Below are positions 20,025 to 29,949 of a stretch of 37,500 nucleotides of DNA, piece by piece (positions within the stretch are counted from its first letter, which is position 1; the number at the start of each line of letters is the position of its first letter). The stretch spans positions 75,001 through 112,500 of the forward strand of contig JAQGDQ010000240.1 of assembly GCA_030141605.1 (NCBI GenBank), read 5' to 3'. This DNA is from Tubiluchus corallicola (lineage: Eukaryota; Priapulida; Priapulimorpha; Priapulimorphida; Tubiluchidae). Below the pieces are notes generated by a model. The model was not told where the DNA came from. It saw only the letters and a program-made list of their open reading frames with translations, and made no database searches. Both the position numbers and the translations under genes were made by a program.

Positions 20025-20130
20025 TCCAGCCTAGGAACTGAACTTATGACTTTCTGATTGTTAGTTAGAAAAAATCAATTCCTGCATTCTATGTTGCTCA
20101 CGCCAATCTAATGGTTAAACTATTCAATTT
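20025..20130 (-). mobile_element. possible tRNA-derived SINE head
   Basis: Minus strand: TTAGATTGGCGTGAGC resembles a D-arm/A-box region. CAATCAGAAAGTC resembles an anticodon arm followed by a variable region. AGTTCAGTTCC (8 of 11) resembles a B box, followed by TAGG. The order is correct for a tRNA, but the spacing is long and no flanking duplication was found. Confidence 0.25.
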
Positions 20131-20447
20131 CCTCACAATTTCCAATAAGAATAACATAAATTCAGTTTTAGAGTTGGAGATCAGACTTTGTCAGTCTGAT
20201 AATTATATTTCATACTAGAACGTAATGACATTTAAAAAAGTCTATTTATCAGTTTAATGCCTGTGCACTTGACTGCTGATAAAATTTGGCAAGCTACCGT
20301 AAAATTACTGCAATCCACCCTAGGCCAATCTTAAAATAAAAAAATATGAATATTTTTTTCTAAAGCAGCACTTTTTCATTTTGCCTATTCCTAGTATCTC
20401 GAAATTTTCCTTAGTGGTAATACAGAATAAAACGGTAGCATCTAAAT

Positions 20448-20582
20448 CTATAAATGACCAGGTAGAGAAATAGAACTACAGAGCGCACGTGCCTGGCGTG
20501 AAATGGCTTCATCGTAAACAGCGAGTGTTTGCCCACACTGCGCCATCTTATATGCAAAAACGTAAGCATCCACAATACAAGA
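20448..20582 (-). CDS. candidate terminal exon, unknown protein
   Basis: A good acceptor (TTTCCTTTCCTTTCGCATGC..GTCAG) is followed by 44 codons and TAG. The peptide includes DAYVFAYKMAQCGQTLAVYD and EAISRQARALCSSISLP. Against it, G or C fills only about 32% of third positions, whereas an overlapping minus frame (part of the 93-codon ORF 20411-20692, encoding a hydrophobic run LINSFLSFRMLVSLVLW) has about 56%. The correct frame, if any, is therefore unclear. The local rise in GC against AT-rich flanks suggests that some function is likely here. Confidence 0.2.
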   Translation of the reverse strand, partial: SCIVDAYVFAYKMAQCGQTLAVYDEAISRQARALCSSISLPGHL

Positions 20583-20794
20583 CTGACGAGCATGCGAAAG
20601 GAAAGGAAACTATTTATGAGTAACCCGTGGTCCCAGCAGCTAGAATTCGCCAATAATTGTTCTATTATTCTTACACAGCCAAGTGACATCAACTACGTTC
20701 ATAACTGAATAAACATAAGGCATCCTAACCTAAGAACAAAAGATAAGAAATTTTAAACCGAAAAAATGGTGCAATACATTATTTAAACAAAAAA

Positions 20795-21000
20795 TGCTTA
20801 ACCTAACGAACAAAGTGTGAAAGAAAAATGACTGAAATGAGTGAATGACTGTACATAAAAACAGTTGTCTGGTCGAATTAGGTAAATGACTAACTTACTA
20901 CGATCAATCAAACAAGCTAGCGAATGGACAAGCAATATAATATGCAAACAAACTATTATATATAAAAATCTGAACAAACGAATAAACAAGCGAGGACACC
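20795..21000. repeat. degenerate AACG/AATG/AAAC tetranucleotide array
   Basis: Period-4 units (GAAC, AATG, CAAA, AAGC) with many substitutions. The minus-strand frame at 20798-20989 is a by-product. Confidence 0.72.
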
Positions 21001-21270
21001 AATGATACTATAAGATAATGGCCACAACAGTATCATGTTTATCAGCATGATTCTAACAACTCGTGTGTCAGTTAAATTTTAAGGCACAAGATAACACTCT
21101 TCATACATAAAGCTCAAAAAATTCGTCTTGAAACTTTGTGTCACTTATATGTCTTATATGCACACAGAGCTTGCGTTACTGTTAACGCTGTATAAAACTT
21201 GTAAATTTAAACTCTTGCGGTGGCAGAGCCATTTTAAAAATACTTATTTGCACGATGCGTCCTAGGCGTA

Positions 21271-21302
21271 CGTCCAAGACTTTTTCGCATACATCTTGGA
21301 CG
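21271..21302. repeat. perfect 9-bp hairpin
   Basis: CGTCCAAGA (21271-21279) and TCTTGGACG (21294-21302) with a 14-base loop. It lies in a GC-richer patch rich in GCGT/ACGC words. Confidence 0.75.
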
Positions 21303-21381
21303 CAACAACGAATCTGATTACAGATGCGTTTTGTTTGTACATCCTGTGCGTGGTGTTCTCATAGCAAGCTGCCATGGTTCG

Positions 21382-21416
21382 ACAAGTAAACGACGGCCAT
21401 AATGTCGTTTTCTTGT
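21382..21416. repeat. 13-bp hairpin, one mismatch
   Basis: ACAAGTAAACGAC (21382-21394) and GTCGTTTTCTTGT (21404-21416) pair at 12 of 13 positions around the 9-base loop GGCCATAAT. Confidence 0.8.
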
Positions 21417-21462
21417 ACTCCTTGAAAGGTCACATACATCATTAATTAAACTTCTTCAACTA

Positions 21463-21512
21463 ATAAAAGGGATTCTAATAGGGGAGAACTTGAACTTGAA
21501 ACTTGAACTTGG
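21463..21512 (+). mobile_element. possible LINE 3' end with (AACTTG) tail
   Basis: AATAAAAGGG near 21462 is followed by a tandem pair, AACTTGAACTTGA (21487-21499) and AACTTGAACTTGG (21500-21512). Short tandem tails behind an AATAAA are typical of non-LTR retrotransposon 3' ends. No coding part or target-site duplication is visible. Confidence 0.28.
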
Positions 21513-21576
21513 AAACATATCTGTGCAGAATGTCTATCTTTCACTCTTTGGGCATCAGTCAATTGTATTTGAATGA

Positions 21577-22069
21577 TAGGGCTGGAAGTCATGATTTAAA
21601 AAACCAAAAATAGACCAAAAATATGGTTTTTATTTTTAAATAGAACAAAAATCGGATTTTTGTAATTTTTTAATTTCTCTCCATAGTGTTGCCATCCGTT
21701 ACTGCTCTGTCAATTTAGATTTGCTTTGCTCATTTAAGCTCTGTTCAATGTCTTTGCTGAGTGTTTCTAATAGAACTATACTTCAGATAGAATCATTACC
21801 TGTATGTTTCATGATGCGTGGTATTTTTGCAGAAAGACCAGCAAAGTAGTAGCACTTGTTCACGCTTTAGAAAAAACATTAAAGCAAAACTATTTTGGCA
21901 AAGCTACATATTCTTTCACGAAAGAGAAATTAGCAATTTTTAAACAATCAAAACAATCGTCTTTGTGATTGTAAATTGGCATCACCCAAACGAAAATACG
22001 CATCGTTCAAAAACCATGATTTAGCGACTTAAATGATGGATTTATTCCAGTATTAATTTTCCAACCCTG
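21577..22069. mobile_element. hAT-like non-autonomous DNA transposon (MITE)
   Basis: Seen: terminal inverted repeats TAGGGCTGGAA (21577-21587) and TTCCAACCCTG (22059-22069), 9 of 11 identical. The right end has the CAGGG start typical of many hAT elements; at the left end the first base is mutated. The flanking 8-bp direct repeats TTGAATGA (21569-21576) and AAGAATGA (22070-22077) match at 6 of 8, and 8 bp is the hAT target-site length. CATGATTTA occurs near both ends (21590-21598 and 22015-22023), and a perfect hairpin, ACAAAAAT/ATTTTTGT, lies at 21645-21663. No transposase frame remains. The family is inferred from the ends only. Confidence 0.58.
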
Positions 22070-22284
22070 AAGAATGATTTATAAAGAAAAATACAAAACT
22101 TCGGTATTGTTTAATCAACGCCATTGTTTGCCAGTTTGTTTTTCAAGGCCACAGGTGATACCATGCTGATAACTATTGCTTTACTCTTTTCAAGTGCAGC
22201 ACACAGAAACACGTGATCCAGTCTCACCGATCTGATTAATCGGATTCTTGCGTCCTGCTCACGATATCGTAAGAAATTAGAACA

Positions 22285-22420
22285 TACGTCTTGTGCTTGC
22301 GTGAGTCATGTAGGCCTATTATGGAGTTATGAAATCGTAGCGTAAGTACAGTTTATACGGTGCTGGTCGTATGCGTGTGACTCATGCTACAGACGTAAAC
22401 AAAAATCGTACCGTATAAAC
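22285..22420. repeat. interleaved inverted repeats with two AP-1-type sites
   Basis: GTTTATACGGT (22351-22361) and ACCGTATAAAC (22410-22420) are perfect 11-bp inverted copies. TACGTCT..TGAGTCA (about 22285-22308) is matched in inverse by TGACTCA..AGACGTA (about 22378-22397). The arms are in the order L1-L2-R1-R2, so they interleave instead of nesting. TGAGTCA and TGACTCA are canonical AP-1 sites. AAATCGTA(G/C)CGTA is also directly repeated near 22331 and 22403. Confidence 0.7.
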
Positions 22421-22429
22421 AAGACTTTA

Positions 22430-23340
22430 GAAAATTATCCAGTGACATTCTACAACTTTGCGCAAATATTTTGAATGATTAAAAATTTTGTTTTGCAAGT
22501 ACGTAAGTCTTCAAACAGGTAAGCGTAAAGCAAAGTAATATACCTTTGTATGGAAAGGTTTGAGGGATATACTTTATAATTCGCTCTTATTTTCCTTTAA
22601 CTCCTTCCAGAGTAGCAAAAATTTAGTCATGCAACTCCGCCAGCACATGGAAAGCCACAAGCGCACTCGCAAAATTCTTATCTGTGCAATGACCTAAGTT
22701 AAAAACATCATCGTCAATCAGTGTAGCTGATTAACACACCAAAAAACGAAAGAGAGTACTTGATAGTGGTGTAAAGAGACATTAGTCAGCATACACTTTA
22801 ACGAGAAAAGCAGTGAGCGGCAAAAATTTCTTGAAGTTATAATTAAATTTTAGAAGCTTCGGTAGTAAGAAACCAGCTGACAGTAATAAACGTATAGCTG
22901 CAGCGTTATGATAACTGTTTCTACTGCACAAGCCACGAAGTCTATACATTACGCAAAAATATGTAATAGGTCTGTAATTACAAGCAAAATAGTTTGTAAT
23001 TTACAAATATTTAGACATAAATGGAAAGTCCTGAAATTTCAGGTTAAGGCTAAAAATTCTAATGCAATTTTATTTGCTTAACATCAATAGGCCTATAATT
23101 TGACTTACTTGACACTGCACAGATTATTCGTTAAAATAATGAACATTTCCAATCAGAAAAATAACAAATTACATTTAAATTAAGTAGAAACTAGTTGTGT
23201 CTGCTGTGCATTTGCAATCAATGTCATTTATAAAAGTATTTACAATTTAGTTAGAAAATGGCGCTTTGCCAAAGAATTACTGTAAAAATAAGTATTACAA
23301 AATTACTACTATTTAATTAGTGTAAAAATTTAAGTTAACA
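22430..23340. other. non-coding, no gene seen
   Basis: AT-rich. Contains TAGGCCTA at 23088-23095 and a donor-like GTCAA|GTAAGTCAA on the minus strand near 23108, with no usable exon. Confidence 0.5.
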
Positions 23341-23354
23341 AAGTGTATCTTTTA

Positions 23355-23414
23355 TTAATTGTTAGCAGAAGAAATATTAGTATGATTGTCTTTTGACTGT
23401 GATCTTACTTGCTG
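23355..23414 (-). CDS. candidate terminal exon with overlapping poly(A) signal
   Basis: A very good acceptor (TCTGTTGCTCCTTTGTTCAG) is followed by 19 codons and TAA TAA. The peptide includes QQVRSQSKDNHTNISSANN. AATAAA (23351-23356) overlaps the stop codons, and a T/G-rich stretch follows. The order acceptor, frame, stop and poly(A) signal is coherent, but the frame is short and polar, and AATAAA is common in this composition. Confidence 0.2.
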   Translation of the reverse strand, partial: QQVRSQSKDNHTNISSANN

Positions 23415-23579
23415 CTGAACAAAGGAGCAACAGATGAGGCTAGTAATTATATTAATTACTGCCTTTGCCGTAAGAGCCCATGCTCCTTAGCAAATTTTTA
23501 GCATCTGGTTACTGCTACATACAGGTGAGCCAAGGAGGCTGGGGGCTATTATAATTCAGCCGCACCCAATGAAAAGCAG

Positions 23580-23596
23580 ATTACGGTAGCCGTAAT
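23580..23596. repeat. perfect 7-bp hairpin with TAG loop
   Basis: ATTACGG, TAG, CCGTAAT. Confidence 0.8.
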
Positions 23597-23904
23597 GCGC
23601 CACAACGCAGCATGTGCAGCATCTCGTTGTGTTTTTGAATGTTTATTCGTGGTTATCTTGGAGCTCTATGTAAACTAACAGGGAAGGTCATTGGATGAAC
23701 TGGACCCGGTTATATTTTTACCAGGCAGTAATAACATGATGGGTCTAAAAGTGCAGTAAGAATGCATTATTTCATCTACGCATTTTGCAAAAACGGGCAA
23801 TTTTATCTATTCGCTCACAAAAATTCTACCTTATTAGTAAAATAACAAAACAAATTCCATACAAAAGAATTTTGATTTTGCTTCAACAAATGACCAGAAG
23901 CTAG

Positions 23905-24125
23905 GTTTGACCGACAGACCGGCAAATGAAAAAAAGAGAAAAGTGAGAGGAAGTAGAGCGAATGAATACCTGGCTAAAGGCAACATGTAAACATATAAAA
24001 CAAAATTCGTAAAATATGAAAATAATCGCAAGTAACTTATGAGTAATTGATGGAATGTATTAATTAATGTATGAATGAACGAACGAATGAACAAACAAAT
24101 GATAAAACGGCTAAATGAATGCATG
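23905..24125. repeat. degenerate GAAC/AATG tetranucleotide array
   Basis: Clearest at 24060-24125 (GAATGAACGAACGAATGAAC); weaker before that. The 96-codon minus-strand frame 23834-24124 reads through it and is not a gene. Confidence 0.78.
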
Positions 24126-24129
24126 AATT

Positions 24130-25190
24130 CTTATCACTCATACTGCTACTTGAGTTGCAGATTCCTCGAGCTTTTGAATGGCGATGACTGTGTAAGAAGA
24201 CTGAAAAAGAGCTTTAAAATATAGCAACAAACCGTTATCAATTACAACTTGTTTCTCAATAAAAATATATTTCAAACTGTTACTGAAACTATTCAATGAA
24301 ACTAGTAGCAAAAATCACGACGCCGAAGCTTAGTTCCGTTTTTTCACAGTAGTCGTATTTCTTATAATTATATGGTTAGTGTGTAAAACATTGTGTGAAG
24401 AGGCTTCACGCTGGTGATGCTACTGTCATTAATAAGACGAAAGTTATTAAGCCATTGATGGTATACTAATCATCTTTTTCCTAGACGACTATAGGCGTCA
24501 CAGCTGTAACCTGAGTCCGTAAAATCTAGAAAAGTGCAAGGGTCGTAAACAGGGCAGTTGGACAGCCATTTTATGAACGCATATTACCTGGCACTATTGG
24601 GTGCATGAATTCAAGGTCAAGGATTTATTACAACTCAGTTAAAAGGATAGGGAACTAAACTTGACTAACTTATTGGTCACATTTTTGGGGTTACAACTGG
24701 TTGGCTTGAATGACGTTCCGTGGTCAAAAGTCAATCAGAGTTAAAAAGTGTTCTGATAGTGATGCGTAGTAATCAACAATAGCATAGAAAACAAGTGCCC
24801 GCGTGTAATTTAAAACGGCTCATTTCAGTATCTCGTTTTATGTTTAGCTTGAATTAGTTACTAAATATTCATGTAATTATCTAAATATTATTAATGTTAT
24901 TGAATGTCATTATGAATCCAAAAAAAATCACAAAAAGTGTGGGCGTTTTTATCAATGAAAATTAAAACTAAAACATTGCGTGGACAAACGCGCAATTCCT
25001 GAACACTTGGTAAATTCCTGTAAGCTCAGCAGCCACTACACTAGTGTTCACAACCTCAGCACCTGCAACTTCAATACTTGTATGTTGTAACCTCAGCACC
25101 TCTGAAGAAGAACGTCAAAATTACGCATTCCAGCACTCGCGCAATGACTAACGGTAAACTGATATTAATTAGCATTGGAATCCAGTATTT
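24130..25190. other. non-coding, no gene seen
   Basis: No splice-bounded frame or repeat worth naming was recognised. Confidence 0.5.
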
Positions 25191-25224
25191 GCAGACATTA
25201 TTTGCAAAACTTGCTAAATCTTAC

Positions 25225-25313
25225 CTTTGTGGCACGCTGTCCTCTGGCTGTTCGCACAGTTCCTGGTGGAGACGAAGCATTTTTTTGGGTGTGAGGCCAA
25301 TACTGCTGAGCAT
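25225..25313 (-). CDS. candidate internal coding exon, unknown protein
   Basis: Both boundaries match consensus closely: acceptor ATTTCTTTTTTTCAG and donor ACAAAG|GTAAGATTT, bounding 89 bp. All three frames are open. The frame starting at the first base encodes MLSSIGLTPKKMLRLHQELC and continues EQPEDSVPQ; it has G or C at about 62% of third positions against a 36-37% background, so it is the likely one. The alternative frame (AQQYWPHTQKNASSPPG) has 38%. In the favoured frame the exon ends two bases into a codon. No family is recognised. It is one of the two best exon calls in the window. Confidence 0.36.
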
Positions 25314-25374
25314 CTGAAAAAAAGAAATCCTTGACAGACGTCATGTGATATGCTATGGTCCTCGCTACAACAGC

Positions 25375-25560
25375 ACTCGTTGTCGTCATTATCATCATCA
25401 GCAGCAGCAGCACTACCACTTCTCACCACCACAACCATAAACACCGCTATTAGACATTGTAATCACAGCGATATCTTCTAGATCGTCATTGCTTCATCAT
25501 TATATTCACTCACATCATCCAGAGAGATACATGACCATAAATGTTATCACCATCCTCATC
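25375..25560. repeat. degenerate ATC/AGC/ACC trinucleotide tract
   Basis: CATCATCAGCAGCAGCAGC-type sequence at about 25388-25430, then weaker CAT-rich sequence. The minus-strand frames here (25198-25444) are extended by this tract. Confidence 0.8.
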
Positions 25561-26079
25561 AATTGCACTGCCAGTCGCTTTACTGGTCTACTCATAGCCA
25601 TTATAATAATTAACATTACCTACATCTGTGTAATATAGTCACAAATATCACAGTTATGATTGTTGTTTCGAAATTATCGGGAACCAAACCTAAGGGGAGG
25701 ACATACGCTTTAACAGCTCTAAACCGAGAATTATACAAACCAAAACAGTGGGCCTACCCATTCCAAGAATTCTGCAGGAATATATGCCACTCAAGAAAAA
25801 ACAAGTAAAATAAAATGTGAGTTTCAAAAACTCACGAAATAGTATTAATTTCGCTCCCTAATTGCTACACTATTGCTATACATGAATAAAATACATGTAC
25901 GAAGATTTTCTCCAATATCTATTCATATTCAACAGCCGTACGTAGTGACTGGCATGTTAAAAGGTGGATTTATAGAAAAAAATCGCATGTGTGAATTGTA
26001 CTAGAAATTCACTGGTTAACGACAGACTGGTTACGGATACGATGTCTAATCTTGGTTAGCAATGAATGTGTAGATGGGA

Positions 26080-26230
26080 TGTCAGGAAGCTAAAATGGAC
26101 ATGGGGATAGACAACAGTAGGCCTAATGGCAACGACATAGTAATGGTAAGGTGGAGATAGCCTTGGTTATGGAAATGGTGGAAATGGATTAATGTTGATA
26201 GAAGTGGTTACAGTGGACAACTGAGTAGGA
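26080..26230. repeat. degenerate ATGG/TGG-rich tract
   Basis: Irregular repetition of AATGG, GGTGG and GATAG words, containing TAGGCCTA at 26118-26125. It is probably an old microsatellite. Confidence 0.45.
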
Positions 26231-26546
26231 TCGGTAACGTTAGTCGTTTGTTCTTAGTTTATTATATGCTGGTCGGGTAAACTTTGTTGAATGGGAAGAA
26301 AGGGGAATTTTAAAGTACATTCAAAAGAACTTTCCGTACAAAGTTATACGACTAAGCTTTATACCTACTTGTTTGAAAGACTTATGTAACTAAAAAAGGA
26401 AATTCTTAATAATTTAAATATTCGTGCCATGTGGTAAAAGGCACTGCATCGCCAGCCCAGTGTGCACCGCTGATTCACCCAAAAAACTTATTATTGAACT
26501 ATTGACAGTAAAAAGCAATTCATGCATTTGCTTAGTTAGCAAACAG

Positions 26547-26650
26547 TGTACTACGAATACTCCGATTATTTTTTCAAACTTCACGCAATGTTATCTAAAC
26601 TTTGTAATAAACGACTTGCCGTTCGAATGGCTGCACCTAGCGGTCATCGC
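26547..26650 (+). CDS. candidate internal exon, unknown protein
   Basis: The donor is strong (CATCGC|GTGAGTTTAAAG); the acceptor is moderate (TTAGTTAGCAAACAG). The 104 bp hold 2 bases plus 34 codons and end on a codon boundary. The peptide includes YYEYSDYFFKLHAMLSKLC and NKRLAVRMAAPSGHR. Alternatively translation could begin at one of the internal ATGs. G or C at third positions is only about 38%. The family is unknown. Confidence 0.19.
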
Positions 26651-27011
26651 GTGAGTTTAAAGTTATAAGTGTTAAATAGCGTTACTACTTACACAAGCCC
26701 TGTATGCTATGATGTAAGTGATATAATTGTTCACAACGAACTTTTAAGCCTTATTTATGAAGAGTAATTTCTTGTGTTAGTAGTAACGCTACACAATTTT
26801 TCAGTAAATTAACTGGGTTGCTTCTACTTGGAATTTAATTAATTTTGAACACTTTCGCGGAAACTACGGCCAGGTCTTGCTTAAATTAAGATTATGAGTT
26901 CGGTCCGCCATAAGCAGCCAAGACCTTCTAGCGAATAAGAAGAGCCGTTTGTTTTCCTTTCATTAAGAACAATTTCTAGCTGCTGCAGCAGTCTTCTTAG
27001 TGCCTTTTTTA

Positions 27012-27115
27012 CAGAATTTCATTATCCAGTCAGGATTTTGCGTATTTATACGACATGGCGTACATATCTTGAATGCCTAGCGCCACTTAGCGAATGTTGT
27101 TGAAAATTCTTTGTC
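27012..27115 (+). other. strong isolated 3' splice-site-like sequence
   Basis: GTGCCTTTTTTACAG ending near 27014 is one of the best acceptor matches on the plus strand. Behind it three frames are open for 18, 21 and 28 codons. None stands out. It is recorded because it lies between two plus-strand exon candidates. Confidence 0.15.
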
Positions 27116-27399
27116 TGTTTATTAAGCTGACATGCGCAATGTATTGAATGATGGACAGGCTGCGAAGTAAATTAAATGTGGTTTCATTTGCCACAACTAT
27201 AAACACGAATCAGGTTCAAACGTGTAACCTACTATAAACTCCTGTTCAATTCCAGCTTAGTAAATAAACAAAACAACTTATTACGTTACTAGTAACACGA
27301 AAATGAATTTTACTTCTTCAAAACCGCCCCAAGATACTTCTTTCAAAAATATTAAATCTAAATATTAATATAAGATCGAGCAGGCTTTACGGGTCAATG

Positions 27400-29600
27400 G
27401 GGAGGGGGGTATATATTAGTCTAAAACGCGGGTGGAAGAATGAAACTGTTTAATAAAATTAGCGAACGTCTGTTCAGAAACAATTTATCTAGTGGCTGTG
27501 TGCCTAAGGCTAACTCCCAAGAGCCTGCGATATTAGGACAAGAAGTATTGTCATCTAAAATCAGGTATTTTTAGGAATTCTTTGAGCTATTGATAGTGTT
27601 TATAAAAACTTAATGGCTGTTTTACCAGGTACTAGAGTGCTGGTTTAGTGCTGTCTGGATGTTCTTTTTAATATCATACTATAGATCCAATAGAAAAAAT
27701 GTTGAGGCGCTCCAAATTTGTGGAGGAACGAAGTATCAGTCGAAAAAACATCAATATATTAAAAATCGTACCAGATTCTTCTAACTGCCTTTATCCTATC
27801 GCTGTTATGTACTTCTTATGACACACGAAAACATCAACCTAGGCGCTGAGCCTTTATATTATGAATGAGTCTTAACAAAAACCTCCTACCTTATAGGCCT
27901 CTACTTAAAACTAAGATCTTTATCCCCGCATTTTATTTTTGTACTTACAAACATGAATACATGATGTGACCATAGTTATTTGTTTGTCATAAATTGAATG
28001 TAAGAAGTGTGATCGTCTTCAGACATGCAGGTTATGCAGGTATAAATAAGGAATGCCTCGTACATGTATAAAAATAAATACTTTTCTTATACTTTAGTTT
28101 TTAATAACTTTGGTAAGTTGTGATGCAGCGAACGTCCTACGAAGTATATAACTCTGTGCTCTAGATATGCGTGGTTATTACTGTACGAGTCAAGCTTGTC
28201 TATCTTGGACATACTTACATGAAATGCAGAAGTTTTACATCAGCATTAGAGAGCCGAGCGAATCACTATCATAATAAACAAGAAGAAAGCCGCCAGCAAA
28301 TCATATGTCTTACCAAACAATTTTTACTCTCATTTTCAGTCTAATGTACACACAAACCAATATAAGGCTTTCCGGCATAAAAATATTAGGCTACTCATGC
28401 TAAGACATAATGGTTGGCAAAACTAGGCCAAATCATGACAGTTAAGTACCAACTGGTAAAAGAAATGATAATTCTCCTTTCTACTGCAAGACTTACTAAT
28501 GTCTGCTATTTTTTGTATATATTTTTATGTAAATAAGTAACAAAAGTTAGAAAACTGACTAGATTTCGATGAAATTGTAATTATTGTAATTTTGTTCTAT
28601 TCGGGAGGCGGTAAAGGAAAACTTATTAATTTGAATTGCTAGCGTTGAGAATTATAATCTTTAAGCCTTGTGGCCAACACTGGCGTTTTCGTGATACATC
28701 AGCAGGTAAAAAATTCTGATTTCAAAATATTTACGGTCGCGATTTTTGGATCTTGCTTTCTTGTGTTTTACGAAATTTCCAAAATTAGGAGAGCAATTAA
28801 AGTAGCTACAAAAGTCTGAAATAAATTTGGATTTGTTTCGAAATTTGAAACAATTTTGGAAATACGGGATGCTCGCGTAGACTATAAAAATCGTTACATG
28901 ACGTGTGCCAACAGTGTATGGGGCCTAGAATTCGGGCTAACACGTGAGATCAGTCTGTAAGCTTGCATGTATTAAAAACGAGTTAAAATAAGTGGTAATG
29001 TAACTTGATTTAGAGAAGAATAAATTTCCACGGTTATATAAAGCGAGTACTCTTTATCACCTGTAAAACCGATTTCAAGAAATTCTGAAACTCCATTTGT
29101 AGCTTATCGATGTTTATGCCGTGTGACACTAAAAGGTGCAAATAAAATTACACGAAGCATCCAGTTCAAGTGGAAGTCAGTTGCCTCCGTTTCTTCAAAA
29201 TTTAGCCTTTACAGTGTATTTTAAACTTTAGAGCATTGGAAGCAATACTATATTGTCAATGTTATCGTAAAATAGCTATTTAGAAAAATGTTTAACAAAA
29301 ATACCAACCGAGAAATCATTATTTAAACGAAACAGGCTCTTTAAAATCCAAGTTGTGAAATAACAGCAGCGATTTGCATTTAGGGGTCAAGCTTTTGACA
29401 AAGAAAACCAAGCAATCTAGAACTGAGCAGGTCGGCAGTTTAACTTTTTAGTCTTTTAAGACTTTAAGTCGTAGTAATTATTTCGCAGTTGCATATTACG
29501 TTAATTTTTGGTTTCTTCTAAATAAAATTATTTTCTGTAGATCTCGTATATAATTTGCAGTTTTATGTATGTGTTCCATAAGTAATTGTAATGATGTTTT
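27400..29600. other. AT-rich non-coding DNA
   Basis: No gene or repeat of note beyond a short G-rich run near 27400-27408 and scattered simple sequence. Confidence 0.55.
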
Positions 29601-29664
29601 GTACAATAAACAATAAATAACAAATTGACACTTAAGATGTTAAAATATTGTCTAACCTTCCCAG

Positions 29665-29815
29665 TAATCCTCAATCTCCGTCGTTGCTGGAGGAGGTCTT
29701 GCAGCAGACCGGAAACAACGACACCCGAACTGGGAGTGAAACAATTCATGGGAAGATTCCCGAAGCGTATGCTTCGTTTTATGAGCAGCCATCAATACTC
29801 TGCTATAAGCATTAG
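29665..29815 (+). CDS. candidate 3'-terminal coding exon, unknown protein
   Basis: A good acceptor (TCTAACCTTCCCAG) is followed by one base and then 49 codons to TAG at 29813-29815. The peptide includes SLLEEVLQQTGNNDTRTGSE and IPEAYASFYEQPSILCYKH. The frame remains open upstream to 29636. G or C fills about 57% of third positions, well above the 36-37% background. The leucine/glutamate/glutamine-rich start suggests an amphipathic helix. ATTAAA near 29926 could be the poly(A) signal. This is the most coding-like piece on the plus strand. No family is recognised, and the preceding exon is not identified. Confidence 0.4.
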
Positions 29816-29949
29816 AATATCACACATCTCTACTATCAAGTACAAGAAAAGACATTCATCCTCACTACTGTTTGCCTCGCATTGCATTTAAAATGGAGTA
29901 GCTTTTGATTAACATCTTTACATTTATTAAATACGAAATCTTAGCGCAC

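Noticed and set aside
20640-20700. 30-bp exon between TTTATTCAG and GTAAGAAT (minus strand)
   Set aside because: It is too short; similar acceptor-donor pairs are frequent by chance in AT-rich DNA.
23834-24124. 96-codon minus-strand frame (IRSFIHT-type repeats)
   Set aside because: It is produced by the AATG/GAAC array; the repeated Phe/Ile/Ser pattern is period-4 sequence read in codons.
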